This document shows positions 1 through 9,087 of a stretch of 64,000 bases of DNA, piece by piece. This DNA is from an uncultured Prevotellaceae bacterium. Its GTDB lineage: Bacteria > Bacteroidota > Bacteroidia > Bacteroidales > Bacteroidaceae. The stretch lies in NCBI GenBank assembly GCA_902771155.1, contig CACXVS010000003.1, forward strand, positions 1-64,000, in the 5' to 3' direction. Below the pieces are notes generated by a model, which was not told where the DNA came from, searched no databases, and saw only the letters and a list, made by a program, of their open reading frames with translations. Numbering within the stretch: the first letter of the stretch is position 1; each line of letters opens with the position of its first letter. The translations under genes and the position numbers were made by a program.

Positions 1-102
1 ATAGGTATCAGTACTAACAATGGTATAAAAAGACATTTCTTCATTATGCTATGATTCTAACAATGTCACTAAACACACATAATAGTAATAAAAATAACTT
101 TT

Positions 103-525
103 TCATTGTATATTAAATAGTAAATAGTCCTGATTGTTGTTGTAATACAGCCTCAGTTGCCTGTTAGAGATTGAGTAGCGAGTAGCTTCATGCAAGGATG
201 AATAAAACCTCTCTTCATCAAACATATCACCCACCTTCGTTGAAAAAAAATCATGGATGGAGAAATGGTCATCTGATATGGTATATTTTCCATAAAACTC
301 ATTGGTAGCAGTCCTGCCAGAAAACCTTCCGTCTTCCTGGAAGTTGATCACATAGCAATATTCACAATCCTCAGGCTGGGCTATCTCAATACTGTCTGTC
401 TCGTGAGAATAAAAGCCATGCAATTTCCACGATGTGTTAGTAAGTACGTCAGTACTGCTACAAGCGGCAAATGCAAGCAGGATGATTCCGACGAGCAGGC
501 CTAAAAGGAAATAATTCTTTTTCAT
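103..525 (-). CDS. META/HslJ-like small lipoprotein
   Basis: A 140-residue secreted lipoprotein. The N-terminus is a signal peptide ending in the lipobox AFAAC, so Cys22 is the expected lipid-bearing residue and the protein should sit in the outer or inner membrane facing the periplasm or surface. The mature part follows the layout of META/HslJ-like domains: an opening TSWKL strand, an EDGRFSG turn, NEFYGKY and a late LRLYY strand. A CxxC pair lies at residues 54-57. It is the last gene of the minus-strand surface-protein run, 4 nt after the previous gene, so it is probably co-transcribed. The leader resembles those of the lipoproteins at 5640-6413 and 8655-9065. The domain assignment is an inference from layout; cellular role is unknown. 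Confidence 0.7.
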   Translation of the reverse strand: MKKNYFLLGLLVGIILLAFAACSSTDVLTNTSWKLHGFYSHETDSIEIAQPEDCEYCYVINFQEDGRFSGRTATNEFYGKYTISDDHFSIHDFFSTKVGDMFDEERFYSSLHEATRYSISNRQLRLYYNNNQDYLLFNIQ

Positions 526-529
526 CTTT

Positions 530-1600
530 TTATTCCACCATTGAATAAACCACGTGTTTTGTTACAATGTCTTTCTGGGGTAATTTGGGGTACAGGCGCC
601 AATAAAAGATATGTATGATGGCAGCAAAAGCGCCCCCATAGTGGTGCCACAGGCAAGCATCCAGCGAATAGTTGTCACCATTGTCCCTCAGGAAAACATC
701 AGCCAACTCGTAAGAACTGTCATTTCCCCAAGTCCTGCCGATGATAAGCGTATATTCGTCAAAGTCAATCTCAGGCAACTCCTTGGTTCCCATATAAGCC
801 TTCTGGAAATCCTCACGGCTATTGATCATCATACAACCTTCTTCATCCCAGCTTCCTTGCTCGAAGAAAGTCTTGATCTCATTTCCATTCTCGTCCCAAT
901 AAGGGCGATGCAGTTCCTCTTGGAAGAATGCCACCAAAGGATCTGTCACATCTTGATTTGTGTTATTCCATCCCTCATGTTTATTACCTCCACTTACATA
1001 ACCAATGGCATCAGGATAGTCAGCTCGAATCTTATCCAAAGACCTCTTGAGTTTACCCATACCCTCAAGATACCTGAGGAAAGCCTTCCACTGGTCTTCT
1101 TTCTTCTCACGATTAGCCCTCACTTCCTCAGTATCCTGGAACTGAATCGGATAACAGTCATAAAAATAGAAACACCCATTATCATCTACCTCGCCATCCA
1201 TCTTGCCATAACAGAGCACAAGATCGTCATAGATCCAGCTATCAAACAATGTCACGAAACAGCAATCAAACAAGGCCTTTTGACCAAAATAGATCCTAAT
1301 ATCACGGTATGGTTCCAATCGCTTATAAACAGACAGAGGATTATCCGCATTCTTGAATTTCAGTTCTCGTGTCTCAGTGTCGAACCACAAGATATCATCT
1401 TCAGTGAAGACCACCTCGCCAGCGTCTGATTCACCATCAGAATTCAGCTGATTATATCCCACAGCATAGAGCCCATCATATTCGATAGCTGGAATAATGT
1501 CTCCTGGCTTCTCCACGATCTCCGTCTCACTCCTTTCACTACTGCAACTAAACAACAGCATCATAGCTGCGCCCATCACAAATAAGCTTTTCTTCTTCAT
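530..1600 (-). CDS. Uncharacterised lipoprotein
   Basis: A 356-residue lipoprotein with a short signal peptide and lipobox LLFSC (Cys19). I do not recognise the family. The middle is rich in acidic and aromatic residues, with a Lys/Arg-rich helix around residues 165-195. The last 100 residues read like a compact beta domain (an INSREDFQKAY helix, then strands TLIIGRTWG and FYWRLYP) of the kind found in other Bacteroidales lipoproteins. It starts 115 nt after the frameshifted gene at 1716-2547, and a 47-bp repeated leader element lies just upstream, so it may have its own promoter. The long plus-strand ORF in the same span is an antisense shadow: the lipoprotein signal and neighbour spacing support the minus strand. 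Confidence 0.75.
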   Translation of the reverse strand: MKKKSLFVMGAAMMLLFSCSSERSETEIVEKPGDIIPAIEYDGLYAVGYNQLNSDGESDAGEVVFTEDDILWFDTETRELKFKNADNPLSVYKRLEPYRDIRIYFGQKALFDCCFVTLFDSWIYDDLVLCYGKMDGEVDDNGCFYFYDCYPIQFQDTEEVRANREKKEDQWKAFLRYLEGMGKLKRSLDKIRADYPDAIGYVSGGNKHEGWNNTNQDVTDPLVAFFQEELHRPYWDENGNEIKTFFEQGSWDEEGCMMINSREDFQKAYMGTKELPEIDFDEYTLIIGRTWGNDSSYELADVFLRDNGDNYSLDACLWHHYGGAFAAIIHIFYWRLYPKLPQKDIVTKHVVYSMVE

Positions 1601-1623
1601 TTGAGTACATTTTTAGATTATGT

Positions 1624-1670
1624 TCTACTTATATAACCCCGGAAACACGAAGACACTGCATGAAAACCGA
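1624..1670 (-). repeat. Repeated leader/promoter-like element, copy A
   Basis: This 47-bp stretch is closely matched by 10441-10487. Shared landmarks read on the minus strand are CATGCAGT, then CCGGG, then TTATATAA. In both places it lies a short distance upstream of a reading frame in the surface-protein run, with similarity continuing towards the start codon. It may be a conserved promoter or leader, or simply part of a duplicated gene start. Confidence 0.5.
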
Positions 1671-1715
1671 AAACTTTAGCATAATTTAACCATTCCTGAT
1701 AGTTATCCTATTATT

Positions 1716-2547
1716 TCATTTTATTACTAGTTTTTTGCCGTTTTGGATATAGATGCCCTTCTTGGGTTGGTTTACGCGAACACCTTGAATGTCGTATAGA
1801 GTATTATCGTTTGATGTTTTTAGCTTGTTTATAGACTTGATTTCGCTGGGTATTCCTTTCTCTGGCCAAACATCATAAAGCACTTCTCCATAGCGCTCAA
1901 AATGGACAAGCATGGAACGATAGTGACGATCCTCCTGAGAATCTTCTTGGAAAAAAGCTTGGGCTTGATATGGTCCTACAGGGCCAAAAAGGCATTCCCC
2001 ATCTTTCCATGTCGTCACGCCAATCCCCTGAATGATGCGGAAACCATTCACATCCGCATAACTCAAAGGGCCAACACCACCGAAGTCACCCTCTTTTATT
2101 TCATCGATGGTACCAAAGTCAAATGTTCCTGGAGGGAAGATGGCTGTAGCATTGGAACTTGTTATATCCATGAATTCTATCATTGTTCCGACATTCCAAT
2201 CAAACTGATAGGCATTGCCTGGAAATAGCAGATACGAAGAATCGTCGAACCCAATGATTGGAGGTACTGTGGCTAAAACGCATTTGTCATCTCCATTGAA
2301 ACTCCCTTCCCATAGCAAAAGCGTCAGTGAGTCTTTTGTTTTCTACATATTCCCCATGCACATAGTACTCCACTGTCTCAAAGTTCGGCACCCAATCATC
2401 ACCAACTTTTGAATACCAACTGTCATATTTCAGGGTGTCCAACCTTATTTCCGTCCACTTCGTGCCCTCAGGGAAACACTCTTGGGAAAATAGGTCTGTT
2501 TGTATTGTTAAGATCAACAATAATACAAATAAGCTTTTCTTCTTCAT
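1716..2547 (-). pseudogene. Frameshifted secreted protein with C-terminal tag
   Basis: Two reading frames look like one gene. The 5' part (2287-2547, 86 aa) starts with a signal peptide ending near LFSQ; the 3' part (1716-2318) has only a TTG start inside the overlap. Removing one base from the four-base run at 2317-2320 joins them into a protein of about 275 residues reading TDALLWEGSF across the junction. The 3' part ends in the tag PKKGIYIQNGKKLVIK, almost the same as that of the LRR protein next door. The gene starts right after the LRR gene (4-nt ATGA overlap). This is either a real inactivating or phase-variable frameshift or a homopolymer sequencing error. Function unknown. Confidence 0.7.
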
Positions 2548-5500
2548 TTGATTACGATTTTTTTGCCGTTCTGGATATAAATGCCCTTCTTGGGCTGATC
2601 TATGCGCTGACCATTGAGGTTGTAATAAGGTGCATCAGGGGCTTGGGCCTCAACGTGGTCGATGCCTGATTCGTCCATTTCTACGATATTCTTAAAATCT
2701 TTCCACCCATTCGTAGCCTTGTACTTCTCAATAGTGCCTTTTGGAACATAAAGTGTGGCAAGGTTGAAAGTATATTCAGAGAATGTGGAGGTGGGAGAAT
2801 CTTTTCCTTGAATCTCCATCGGATTCTCTATCAGTGAAACTACGCTTTGAAGTTTAGCTCCAAAGAAAGCACTCTCACTGAGATTTTCTACGCTGTTGGG
2901 AATGGTCACTGACGCTAAATCAGTGCAGTCCATAAAGGCACCAAAGCCAATGTATGTCACGCTATTGGGTAATGAGACTGAACTAAGAGCGCTACAACCA
3001 TTGAAAGAATCATTACCAATTTCTACCACGCTGTTAGGGATGTTTATTGATAACAATCGAGAGCAGCCTCCAAAAGCTCCCTCACCAATATATATTATGC
3101 CGTCAGGGATAATGGTGTTCGAACAACCAAGTACCAAGCGCTTTGCACTTGTCTCAATAATAGCGTTACAATTATCACGGCTGTCATAATACATATTACC
3201 TTCTTCTACACTAATAGAGAAGAGACTGCTACAATTCAAAAAAGCTCTAGCACAAACGTATCTCACGCTCTTTGGGATAATGATAGATTCTAAGCTGGAG
3301 CAACCATAAAAGGCCTCCCATTCAATAGAGGTTACACTATTAGGAATCGTTATAGATGTCAAACCTGTACAACCATAGAATGCTCCTTCTGTTATGATAT
3401 CCACTCCGTTAGGGATAATAGTGTTCATGCAACCTGCTTTCAGATAATTCGTACTCGTTTCAATAATAGCATTACAATTGTCACCTGAGTTATAATACTC
3501 GTTCTCTTTATCAACACTCATAGAAGCAAGACTCCTGCAATCCCAAAAAGCTTTAATTTTGATATCTCTCACAGTTTTAGGGATGGTAATGGATGTTAAA
3601 TCTCTACAACCTTGAAAAGCGCCAACGCCGATAGAGGTCACTTTTAATGTTTTATCCATATACGTAACCTCTTCTGGAATAATAATATCACCGGCATATT
3701 TTTTTTCTGGATCATCACTACTTACCACCTCCAACTCGTTTCTGTCATAGGAATAATTGTAATAAATGGTTTTCCCTTGGTCATTCCCTACTGCCAAGTC
3801 ATAGTTAGGGGTGCCTTGGGCAATGATGTTGCTAAATTTATTCCATCCTTCTGTTGCCTTGTATTTATCTATTGTACCTTTTGGCACATACAAAGTTCCT
3901 GAATTAACAGTTAAATAGGAGAATGTTATAAAGACACCCCCTACGCTGGGAAGTTCAAAAGGTTCTTCTATATTCGAAACAACAGTTCTTAGGTCAATAT
4001 TGCCAAAGGCACCTACACCGATAGAGGTTACTCTACTTGGAATGGTTATAGAAGAAAGCCTACTACAATGATCGAATGAACGCTCACCGATAGCAGTTAC
4101 TCCGTCGCCAATGGTTAAAGAGGTTAAGTTGTAGCATCCCTCAAACGCATTGTCACCAATAATAGAGACATGGTTGGGAATGTCCATGGAGGTAAGACCA
4201 CTGCAACCACTGAAGGCACCTTTGCCGATAGAAGTCACACCGTCTGGAATAGTCAAAGAAGTCAGACTGGCACATCCATAGAAAACAAAATCACTGATAG
4301 TTGTCACACCGTTTGGAATAATCAAGGAAGTCAAATTATTACAACAATAGAATGCCCATCCCTCGATGGATATCACGCTATTTGGAATTGATAAGGAAGT
4401 AAGGTTGATGCATTGATCAAAAGCCCCTTCGCCAATAGAGGTGACATTATATGTGACATCCTCAAAGGTCACTTCACTTGGTATAGTTAAATGTCCTTCT
4501 GTCAATATTGGTATTGCATGGTTTTTCCTCACTTCACAGGTCTTTTCCTCCTCACTGGTGATGGAAAACCACATATCTACACCCTCTGCTGTCTTGATGC
4601 AGAAATCTTTGCTTGGGTCTGGGGTGTTTTCATTAATAGGTACAATAATACCTACTTCATTACTCTTTAAGACACTCCAACCTTTAGCAGATGCAGTTGC
4701 AACTTGGTCTGAATTAATCTCATTCTTTTCATTGTTATCATAAGTATTAATAACTGCTAAGTATCCCTCTTCTACAATAGGCAGGCCCTCCACGAGTATT
4801 CCCATTGGGGCCTCGCTGATATGGTTTGAGTAACAGTATATATTTGTTAGCTTTGAATTCTTCGACACATCGAGTGAGGTAAGTTGGTTTTCCCAACAAA
4901 ATAAGCTTTTCAGTTCCGTATTCTGAGACAATTCCAGTTCTGTCAGCAGATTGCCTGTACAAAATAGTTCGGTAAGATTCTTGTTATGAGTGACATCGAG
5001 TTGAGCCAATTGATTATTGTTGCATCTTAGGCTTTTCAACTCCAAATTATTAGAAACATCGAGTGATATCAATTGATTATCATCACAATTAAGAGACGTC
5101 AATGAGGTCAGTTCTGAAACGTCAAGTGATGTAAGAAGGCCTCCACTGCAATTCAAAACATTTAAAAACTTACACCCTGATACGTCAAGTGCTACAAGTT
5201 TATGGTTGTCATAACATTCCACCGTAGTTAAGGCAACATTCTTTGAAAGGTCGAGTGACTCTATCTGGGTTCCTGTACAATAGATGATTTGTAACGCAGT
5301 AAAGAGCCCGATTCCCTCTAGACTGGCAACATTCCCATCGAAGACAAACATAGTCATTGCTTCTGAGATCTCGCCATCATCGAGTATGCCATCGCGATTC
5401 TTGTCATACTGTTCGCTGACATACCCACGAAAATATGGATCTGGGAAATTCGTTTCATCAATACTAACATCTGCCATTGCCAACATTGGCATAAAGCATA

Positions 5501-5570
5501 AAAAAGCAACTAACACAAGCTTATTCGTATAGCTCGCAAACAGTTCTCTACATAAATCGTTCTTTTTCAT
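2544..5570 (-). CDS. BspA-like leucine-rich repeat surface protein (1008 aa)
   Basis: Large secreted protein. After the signal peptide (to about residue 33) comes an EF-hand-like calcium loop, DKNRDGILDDGE at residues 56-67. Next are short LRRs of the SLDVSxN type (about residues 85-255), a linker module, then many BspA-type LRRs of about 23 residues with the consensus IPNSVTSIGxxAFxGC. Two YVPKGTIxKYKATxGW modules break up the repeats, and the protein ends in the tag GIYIQNGKKIVIK. Known BspA proteins are cell-surface adhesins binding host matrix or other bacteria; that role here is inferred. It is a paralogue of 6421-8658, with a very similar first 330 residues. A TATCTTTG promoter core lies at 5603-5610. 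Confidence 0.88.
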   Translation of the reverse strand: MKKNDLCRELFASYTNKLVLVAFLCFMPMLAMADVSIDETNFPDPYFRGYVSEQYDKNRDGILDDGEISEAMTMFVFDGNVASLEGIGLFTALQIIYCTGTQIESLDLSKNVALTTVECYDNHKLVALDVSGCKFLNVLNCSGGLLTSLDVSELTSLTSLNCDDNQLISLDVSNNLELKSLRCNNNQLAQLDVTHNKNLTELFCTGNLLTELELSQNTELKSLFCWENQLTSLDVSKNSKLTNIYCYSNHISEAPMGILVEGLPIVEEGYLAVINTYDNNEKNEINSDQVATASAKGWSVLKSNEVGIIVPINENTPDPSKDFCIKTAEGVDMWFSITSEEEKTCEVRKNHAIPILTEGHLTIPSEVTFEDVTYNVTSIGEGAFDQCINLTSLSIPNSVISIEGWAFYCCNNLTSLIIPNGVTTISDFVFYGCASLTSLTIPDGVTSIGKGAFSGCSGLTSMDIPNHVSIIGDNAFEGCYNLTSLTIGDGVTAIGERSFDHCSRLSSITIPSRVTSIGVGAFGNIDLRTVVSNIEEPFELPSVGGVFITFSYLTVNSGTLYVPKGTIDKYKATEGWNKFSNIIAQGTPNYDLAVGNDQGKTIYYNYSYDRNELEVVSSDDPEKKYAGDIIIPEEVTYMDKTLKVTSIGVGAFQGCRDLTSITIPKTVRDIKIKAFWDCRSLASMSVDKENEYYNSGDNCNAIIETSTNYLKAGCMNTIIPNGVDIITEGAFYGCTGLTSITIPNSVTSIEWEAFYGCSSLESIIIPKSVRYVCARAFLNCSSLFSISVEEGNMYYDSRDNCNAIIETSAKRLVLGCSNTIIPDGIIYIGEGAFGGCSRLLSINIPNSVVEIGNDSFNGCSALSSVSLPNSVTYIGFGAFMDCTDLASVTIPNSVENLSESAFFGAKLQSVVSLIENPMEIQGKDSPTSTFSEYTFNLATLYVPKGTIEKYKATNGWKDFKNIVEMDESGIDHVEAQAPDAPYYNLNGQRIDQPKKGIYIQNGKKIVIK

Positions 5571-5602
5571 ACCTTAGTTATATATATAATCCTTGAACTT
5601 TA

Positions 5603-5610
5603 CAAAGATA
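5603..5610 (-). promoter_or_regulatory. Bacteroidetes -7 box upstream of LRR gene
   Basis: TATCTTTG on the minus strand, 33 nt upstream of the LRR start at 5570. It fits the TAnnTTTG core and suggests that the LRR gene begins its own transcript within the run. Confidence 0.5.
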
Positions 5611-5639
5611 TCTCCTTCGAGAAAGAGAGATAGGCTTGT

Positions 5640-6413
5640 TTATTCTTGGCAAAATACATAGTATTCGTTAGGCCATGTCCTAAGGATGCGGCCAGTATGG
5701 GCATCAATCATACAGAAGCCCTCTAAACTCTTTTCATGACCGTAATGTAGAGCATAGACAAGACGAGGCTTCCATACTGAAGGATCCTCAGATAAGGGGA
5801 ATTCTGCTATCACGAGAGCCTCATGATCATGGTATGCTATCATGCTAACTTCTTCAATCAAAAATGGGGAGGTATTGAGATATCTTGCATAGATTTCCTT
5901 AGCCTTCATTACACTAAAGGCTGGTTTGACATCTACATCACTGATACGGAAATAAGTCCCCCCTGCACTTGTCATCTGGCCATTATTATAATATATCTCA
6001 TAATGCGCAGAATAAATGGGAATACCCTTATATAACTGCTGATATTTTTCATACGTTGCTGGTTCCATCCAATATGCAACTTCGTTATTATCAAGTCGAT
6101 AACTATCATCAGATCCTAAGTTCATATATTGACTGAAGTAGTCTGGACCCGTTTTGGGAGCTTTAGTGAGATCTGTAAACACTATCCATGAGATTTCTCC
6201 CATACCATCAAATGTTATATCAGCAATATCAGTTGTAATGCGATCACCATGTTCTGAGTGCTTTGGATTCCACCAATTGGTACTCGTAAACTCTGGTGTG
6301 GTGTTATCTGGCTCTACAAACCCATTATTTTCTTCATCACTACTGCTGCAAGCCATCATGGCGAGCAGAACGAGTGCTACAATTGATCCTAATAATAAAT
6401 AGTTTTTCTTCAT
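5640..6413 (-). CDS. Lipoprotein resembling an M4-peptidase propeptide (FTP/PepSY-like)
   Basis: A 257-residue lipoprotein, lipobox MMACS (Cys22), followed by an acidic SSSDEEN stretch. Around residues 120-165 it has YKGIPIYSAHYEIYYNNG followed by a Gly-Gly turn, the pattern of fungalysin/thermolysin propeptide (FTP) domains. The C-terminal part ends in IDAHTGRILRTW, the closing strand of PepSY-like domains. In known proteases these domains fold onto and inhibit the catalytic domain, but no HExxH peptidase follows here, so this looks like a stand-alone propeptide-type or inhibitor-like lipoprotein. It lies 7 nt from the LRR gene at 6421-8658, so the two are probably co-transcribed. Signal and lipobox are clear; the domain match is by eye. 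Confidence 0.68.
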   Translation of the reverse strand: MKKNYLLLGSIVALVLLAMMACSSSDEENNGFVEPDNTTPEFTSTNWWNPKHSEHGDRITTDIADITFDGMGEISWIVFTDLTKAPKTGPDYFSQYMNLGSDDSYRLDNNEVAYWMEPATYEKYQQLYKGIPIYSAHYEIYYNNGQMTSAGGTYFRISDVDVKPAFSVMKAKEIYARYLNTSPFLIEEVSMIAYHDHEALVIAEFPLSEDPSVWKPRLVYALHYGHEKSLEGFCMIDAHTGRILRTWPNEYYVFCQE

Positions 6414-6420
6414 TTTTTTA

Positions 6421-8658
6421 TTACTTAATCACAACTTTCTGGCCGTTTTGGATATTGATGCCTTTGCGAGGCTGAGAGAGGCGCACGCCATTGAGGTCGT
6501 AATAAGGAGCATCAGAGGCTTGGGCCTCAACGTGGTTGATGCCTGATTCTCCCATTTCCTCGATAATCTTAAAGTCTTTCCAACCATTCGTAGCCTTGTA
6601 CTTCTCAATAGTGCCTTTTGGAACATATAAAGTTGCATTCTGATAAGACTCTTGGGTAAATACTTTATTAATCTCAAATGGTTCCTTAATATACGAAATA
6701 ACTGTTTCTAAACGATTGATTTCATAGAAAGCTCCTTTACCGATTGAGGTCACTTTTTCTGGAATGGTCACAGAGGTCAGATACTGACAGCCCATGAAAG
6801 CGCCATCACCTATTGATATGACACTATTAGGTATGTCTATGGAAGTAATTTGTAAATACATGAAAGCTTCTTGACCTATTGATGTTACGGTATTCGGAAT
6901 GGTGACGGAAGTCACCTCATTGCCACCCTGAAACGTCTTATCGCCAATAGAGGAAACTTTTCGTGTCTTATTCATAAATGTAACCTCTTCTGGGATATTA
7001 ACGACGCCAGAATAAAAATGGTCGCCTGATGTCACCTCTAATTCCGTTTCATCATTAGTAAACTTATAGTAGATGGTTACGCCATCAGCATTTTTCATTG
7101 CAATATCATATCCCCAAACATTAGGGGTATAAAAACTCGGCTCGGTGATATTCACAAAACAGTTCCAACCTTCTGTTGCCTTGTATTTCTCTGTTTTACC
7201 TTCAGGCACAAACAATGTTGCATTTTGAAAAGTATTTGTTGAGAATGTACCAGATATATCAGATTCCCCATTTATGACGAACGGCTCATCAACAAACGAG
7301 AAAACAGCCTCTAAATTCATACCGTTGAATGCTCCTTTGCCTATATGTGTCACACTATATGGTATGGTTATAGAGGTTAGGCCTGTGCATCCGTAAAAAG
7401 CATCGTCTCCTATAATTTCCAATCCGCTACCAACTAATAAAGAAGTTAGGCTTGAGCAATTCTTAAATGCTCCCTTACCGATAGTAGTTACTGTATAAGA
7501 AATAACAACAGAAGTCAGGTGGTTACAATTATAAAAGGCACTATCTCCGATAGATGTTACGCGATAAGTGACGCCTTCATTGGTTACTTCACTAGGAATA
7601 CCTATTTGCCCCTCTGTTAGTTCTGAGATCGCATGGTTTTTCTTCACTTCACAGGTCTTTTCCTCCTCACTGGTGATGGTAAACCACATATCTACACCCT
7701 CTGCAGTCTTGATACAGAAATCTTTGCTTTGGCCTGGGGTATTTTCATTAATAGGTACAAAAACACCTCCTTCATTCCTCTTTAAGACATTCCATCCTTT
7801 TGAGATAGCTGTTGCGATCTGATCTGGGTTAATCTCATTCTCTTCATTGTTATCATAAGGATCAATAACTGCTAAGTATCCCTCTTCTACCATAGGCAGG
7901 GCCTCAACGAGTTTACCCATTTGAGTTTCTTTGATACGATTTGTTGAACAGTATATATTTGTAATCTTTATATTCTTCGAAACGTCGAGTGAGGTCAGCT
8001 GGTTACCCCAGCAATATAAGGTATGCAGTTCCGTATTCTGAGACAAATCCAGTTCTGTCAACAGATTGTCAGTACAAAATAGTTCGGTAATTTTCTTATT
8101 CTGAGTGATGTCGAGTTGCGCCAATTGATTATTACTGCATCTTAAGCTATTCAACTCAGCATTGTATGAAATATCGAGTGACGTCAGTGCATTAAAGTTG
8201 CAGTTAAGAGAAGTCAAAGAGGTCAGTTCTGAAACGTCAAGTGTTGTAAGAATGCTTCCACTGCAATTCAAGCTATTTAAAGACTTACACCCTGATACGT
8301 CGAGAGTAGCAAGTTGGGCGTTGTCATAACACTCCAGAGTGGTTAATGCCGTACATTTAGAAAGATCAAGCAAGGTAATCTGGGTGCCAGTACAGTATAA
8401 GATCTGGAGCGCCGTGAAATGTTCTATTCCCGTCAGACTGGCAACATGCTCATTGAAGACAAACATAGTCATTGCTTCTGAGATCTCGCCATCATCGAGT
8501 ATGCCATCGCGATTCTTGTCATACTGCTCGCTAATATATTCACGGAAGTATTGGTCAGGGAAACTCGTTTCGTCAATACTGACTTCACCTGCCTGTAGCT
8601 CAGTGAATGAACCCATTGCCAAAATGACCAATCCTAGTTTTACAAATAGTCTTTTCAT
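6421..8658 (-). CDS. BspA-like leucine-rich repeat surface protein (745 aa)
   Basis: Shorter paralogue of the 2544-5570 protein. The signal peptide ends near residue 23, then the same EF-hand-like loop DKNRDGILDDGE (residues 47-58), short SLDVSxN LRRs (about 75-245), the shared linker with FCIKTAEGVDMWF, and BspA-type LRRs interrupted by YVPKGTIEKYKATNGW modules. The end carries the tag GINIQNGQKVVIK. Fewer BspA repeats than its neighbour suggest repeat gain or loss by recombination. It overlaps the upstream lipoprotein by 4 nt (ATGA), indicating translational coupling. Likely a surface adhesin or binding protein; ligand unknown. Confidence 0.87.
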   Translation of the reverse strand: MKRLFVKLGLVILAMGSFTELQAGEVSIDETSFPDQYFREYISEQYDKNRDGILDDGEISEAMTMFVFNEHVASLTGIEHFTALQILYCTGTQITLLDLSKCTALTTLECYDNAQLATLDVSGCKSLNSLNCSGSILTTLDVSELTSLTSLNCNFNALTSLDISYNAELNSLRCSNNQLAQLDITQNKKITELFCTDNLLTELDLSQNTELHTLYCWGNQLTSLDVSKNIKITNIYCSTNRIKETQMGKLVEALPMVEEGYLAVIDPYDNNEENEINPDQIATAISKGWNVLKRNEGGVFVPINENTPGQSKDFCIKTAEGVDMWFTITSEEEKTCEVKKNHAISELTEGQIGIPSEVTNEGVTYRVTSIGDSAFYNCNHLTSVVISYTVTTIGKGAFKNCSSLTSLLVGSGLEIIGDDAFYGCTGLTSITIPYSVTHIGKGAFNGMNLEAVFSFVDEPFVINGESDISGTFSTNTFQNATLFVPEGKTEKYKATEGWNCFVNITEPSFYTPNVWGYDIAMKNADGVTIYYKFTNDETELEVTSGDHFYSGVVNIPEEVTFMNKTRKVSSIGDKTFQGGNEVTSVTIPNTVTSIGQEAFMYLQITSIDIPNSVISIGDGAFMGCQYLTSVTIPEKVTSIGKGAFYEINRLETVISYIKEPFEINKVFTQESYQNATLYVPKGTIEKYKATNGWKDFKIIEEMGESGINHVEAQASDAPYYDLNGVRLSQPRKGINIQNGQKVVIK

Positions 8659-9065
8659 AACTCAATATAATAAATGCATTTCCAGTTTGTTATTTTAGAA
8701 GCAAGCCTGGCTCCTTGATTCTTATCTAAGAGATTGCCGTTTATGTCGCGAAACTTTGGGTTATAATAGCTATCGGCAAAAGTCTCAGGTTCTATGTTAT
8801 AATATACCTCGCTATCCAAAGAACCTACATAGACCGCCATTCTATTAGCACCTATAAGTGGATTTGATATACGTGATTGAAGCCATTGAGGCATTTCGCT
8901 GATTTCTATTGGGGAATATGGAACATCTGCCTCGATATATTGGAAATATACATTGTCTCCTGGATTCAATATGTTCTTTGCTGAATCGTCTTCGCTACTA
9001 CATGCTGTCATGGCGAGCAGAACGAGTGCTACAATTAATCCTAATACAAAATAATCTTTCTTCAT
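8655..9065 (-). CDS. Small lipoprotein, unknown function
   Basis: A 136-residue lipoprotein with lipobox MTACS (Cys22) and an acidic SSEDDS stretch after the cysteine, the kind of context that sends Bacteroidetes lipoproteins to the cell surface. The mature part contains EMPQWLQSRI and YYNIEP and ends NWKCIYYIEL. I recognise no family with confidence. Its leader is nearly the same as that of 5640-6413, which points to duplication of the 5' end. It overlaps the LRR gene downstream by 4 nt and follows the outer-membrane gene by 22 nt, so it belongs to the same operon. Confidence 0.72.
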   Translation of the reverse strand: MKKDYFVLGLIVALVLLAMTACSSEDDSAKNILNPGDNVYFQYIEADVPYSPIEISEMPQWLQSRISNPLIGANRMAVYVGSLDSEVYYNIEPETFADSYYNPKFRDINGNLLDKNQGARLASKITNWKCIYYIEL

Positions 9066-9087
9066 ATTGTTTGTTTAACTTAAAATG

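Noticed and set aside
611..1429. A 272-codon plus-strand frame
   Set aside because: Antisense to the lipoprotein at 530-1600, which has a proper lipobox and operon spacing; the plus frame has no signal, family motif or promoter.
2896..5532. Regularly spaced short repeats that could suggest a CRISPR array
   Set aside because: They are in-frame LRR codons with a period near 69 bp and gradual divergence; there is no constant repeat with unique spacers and no cas gene.
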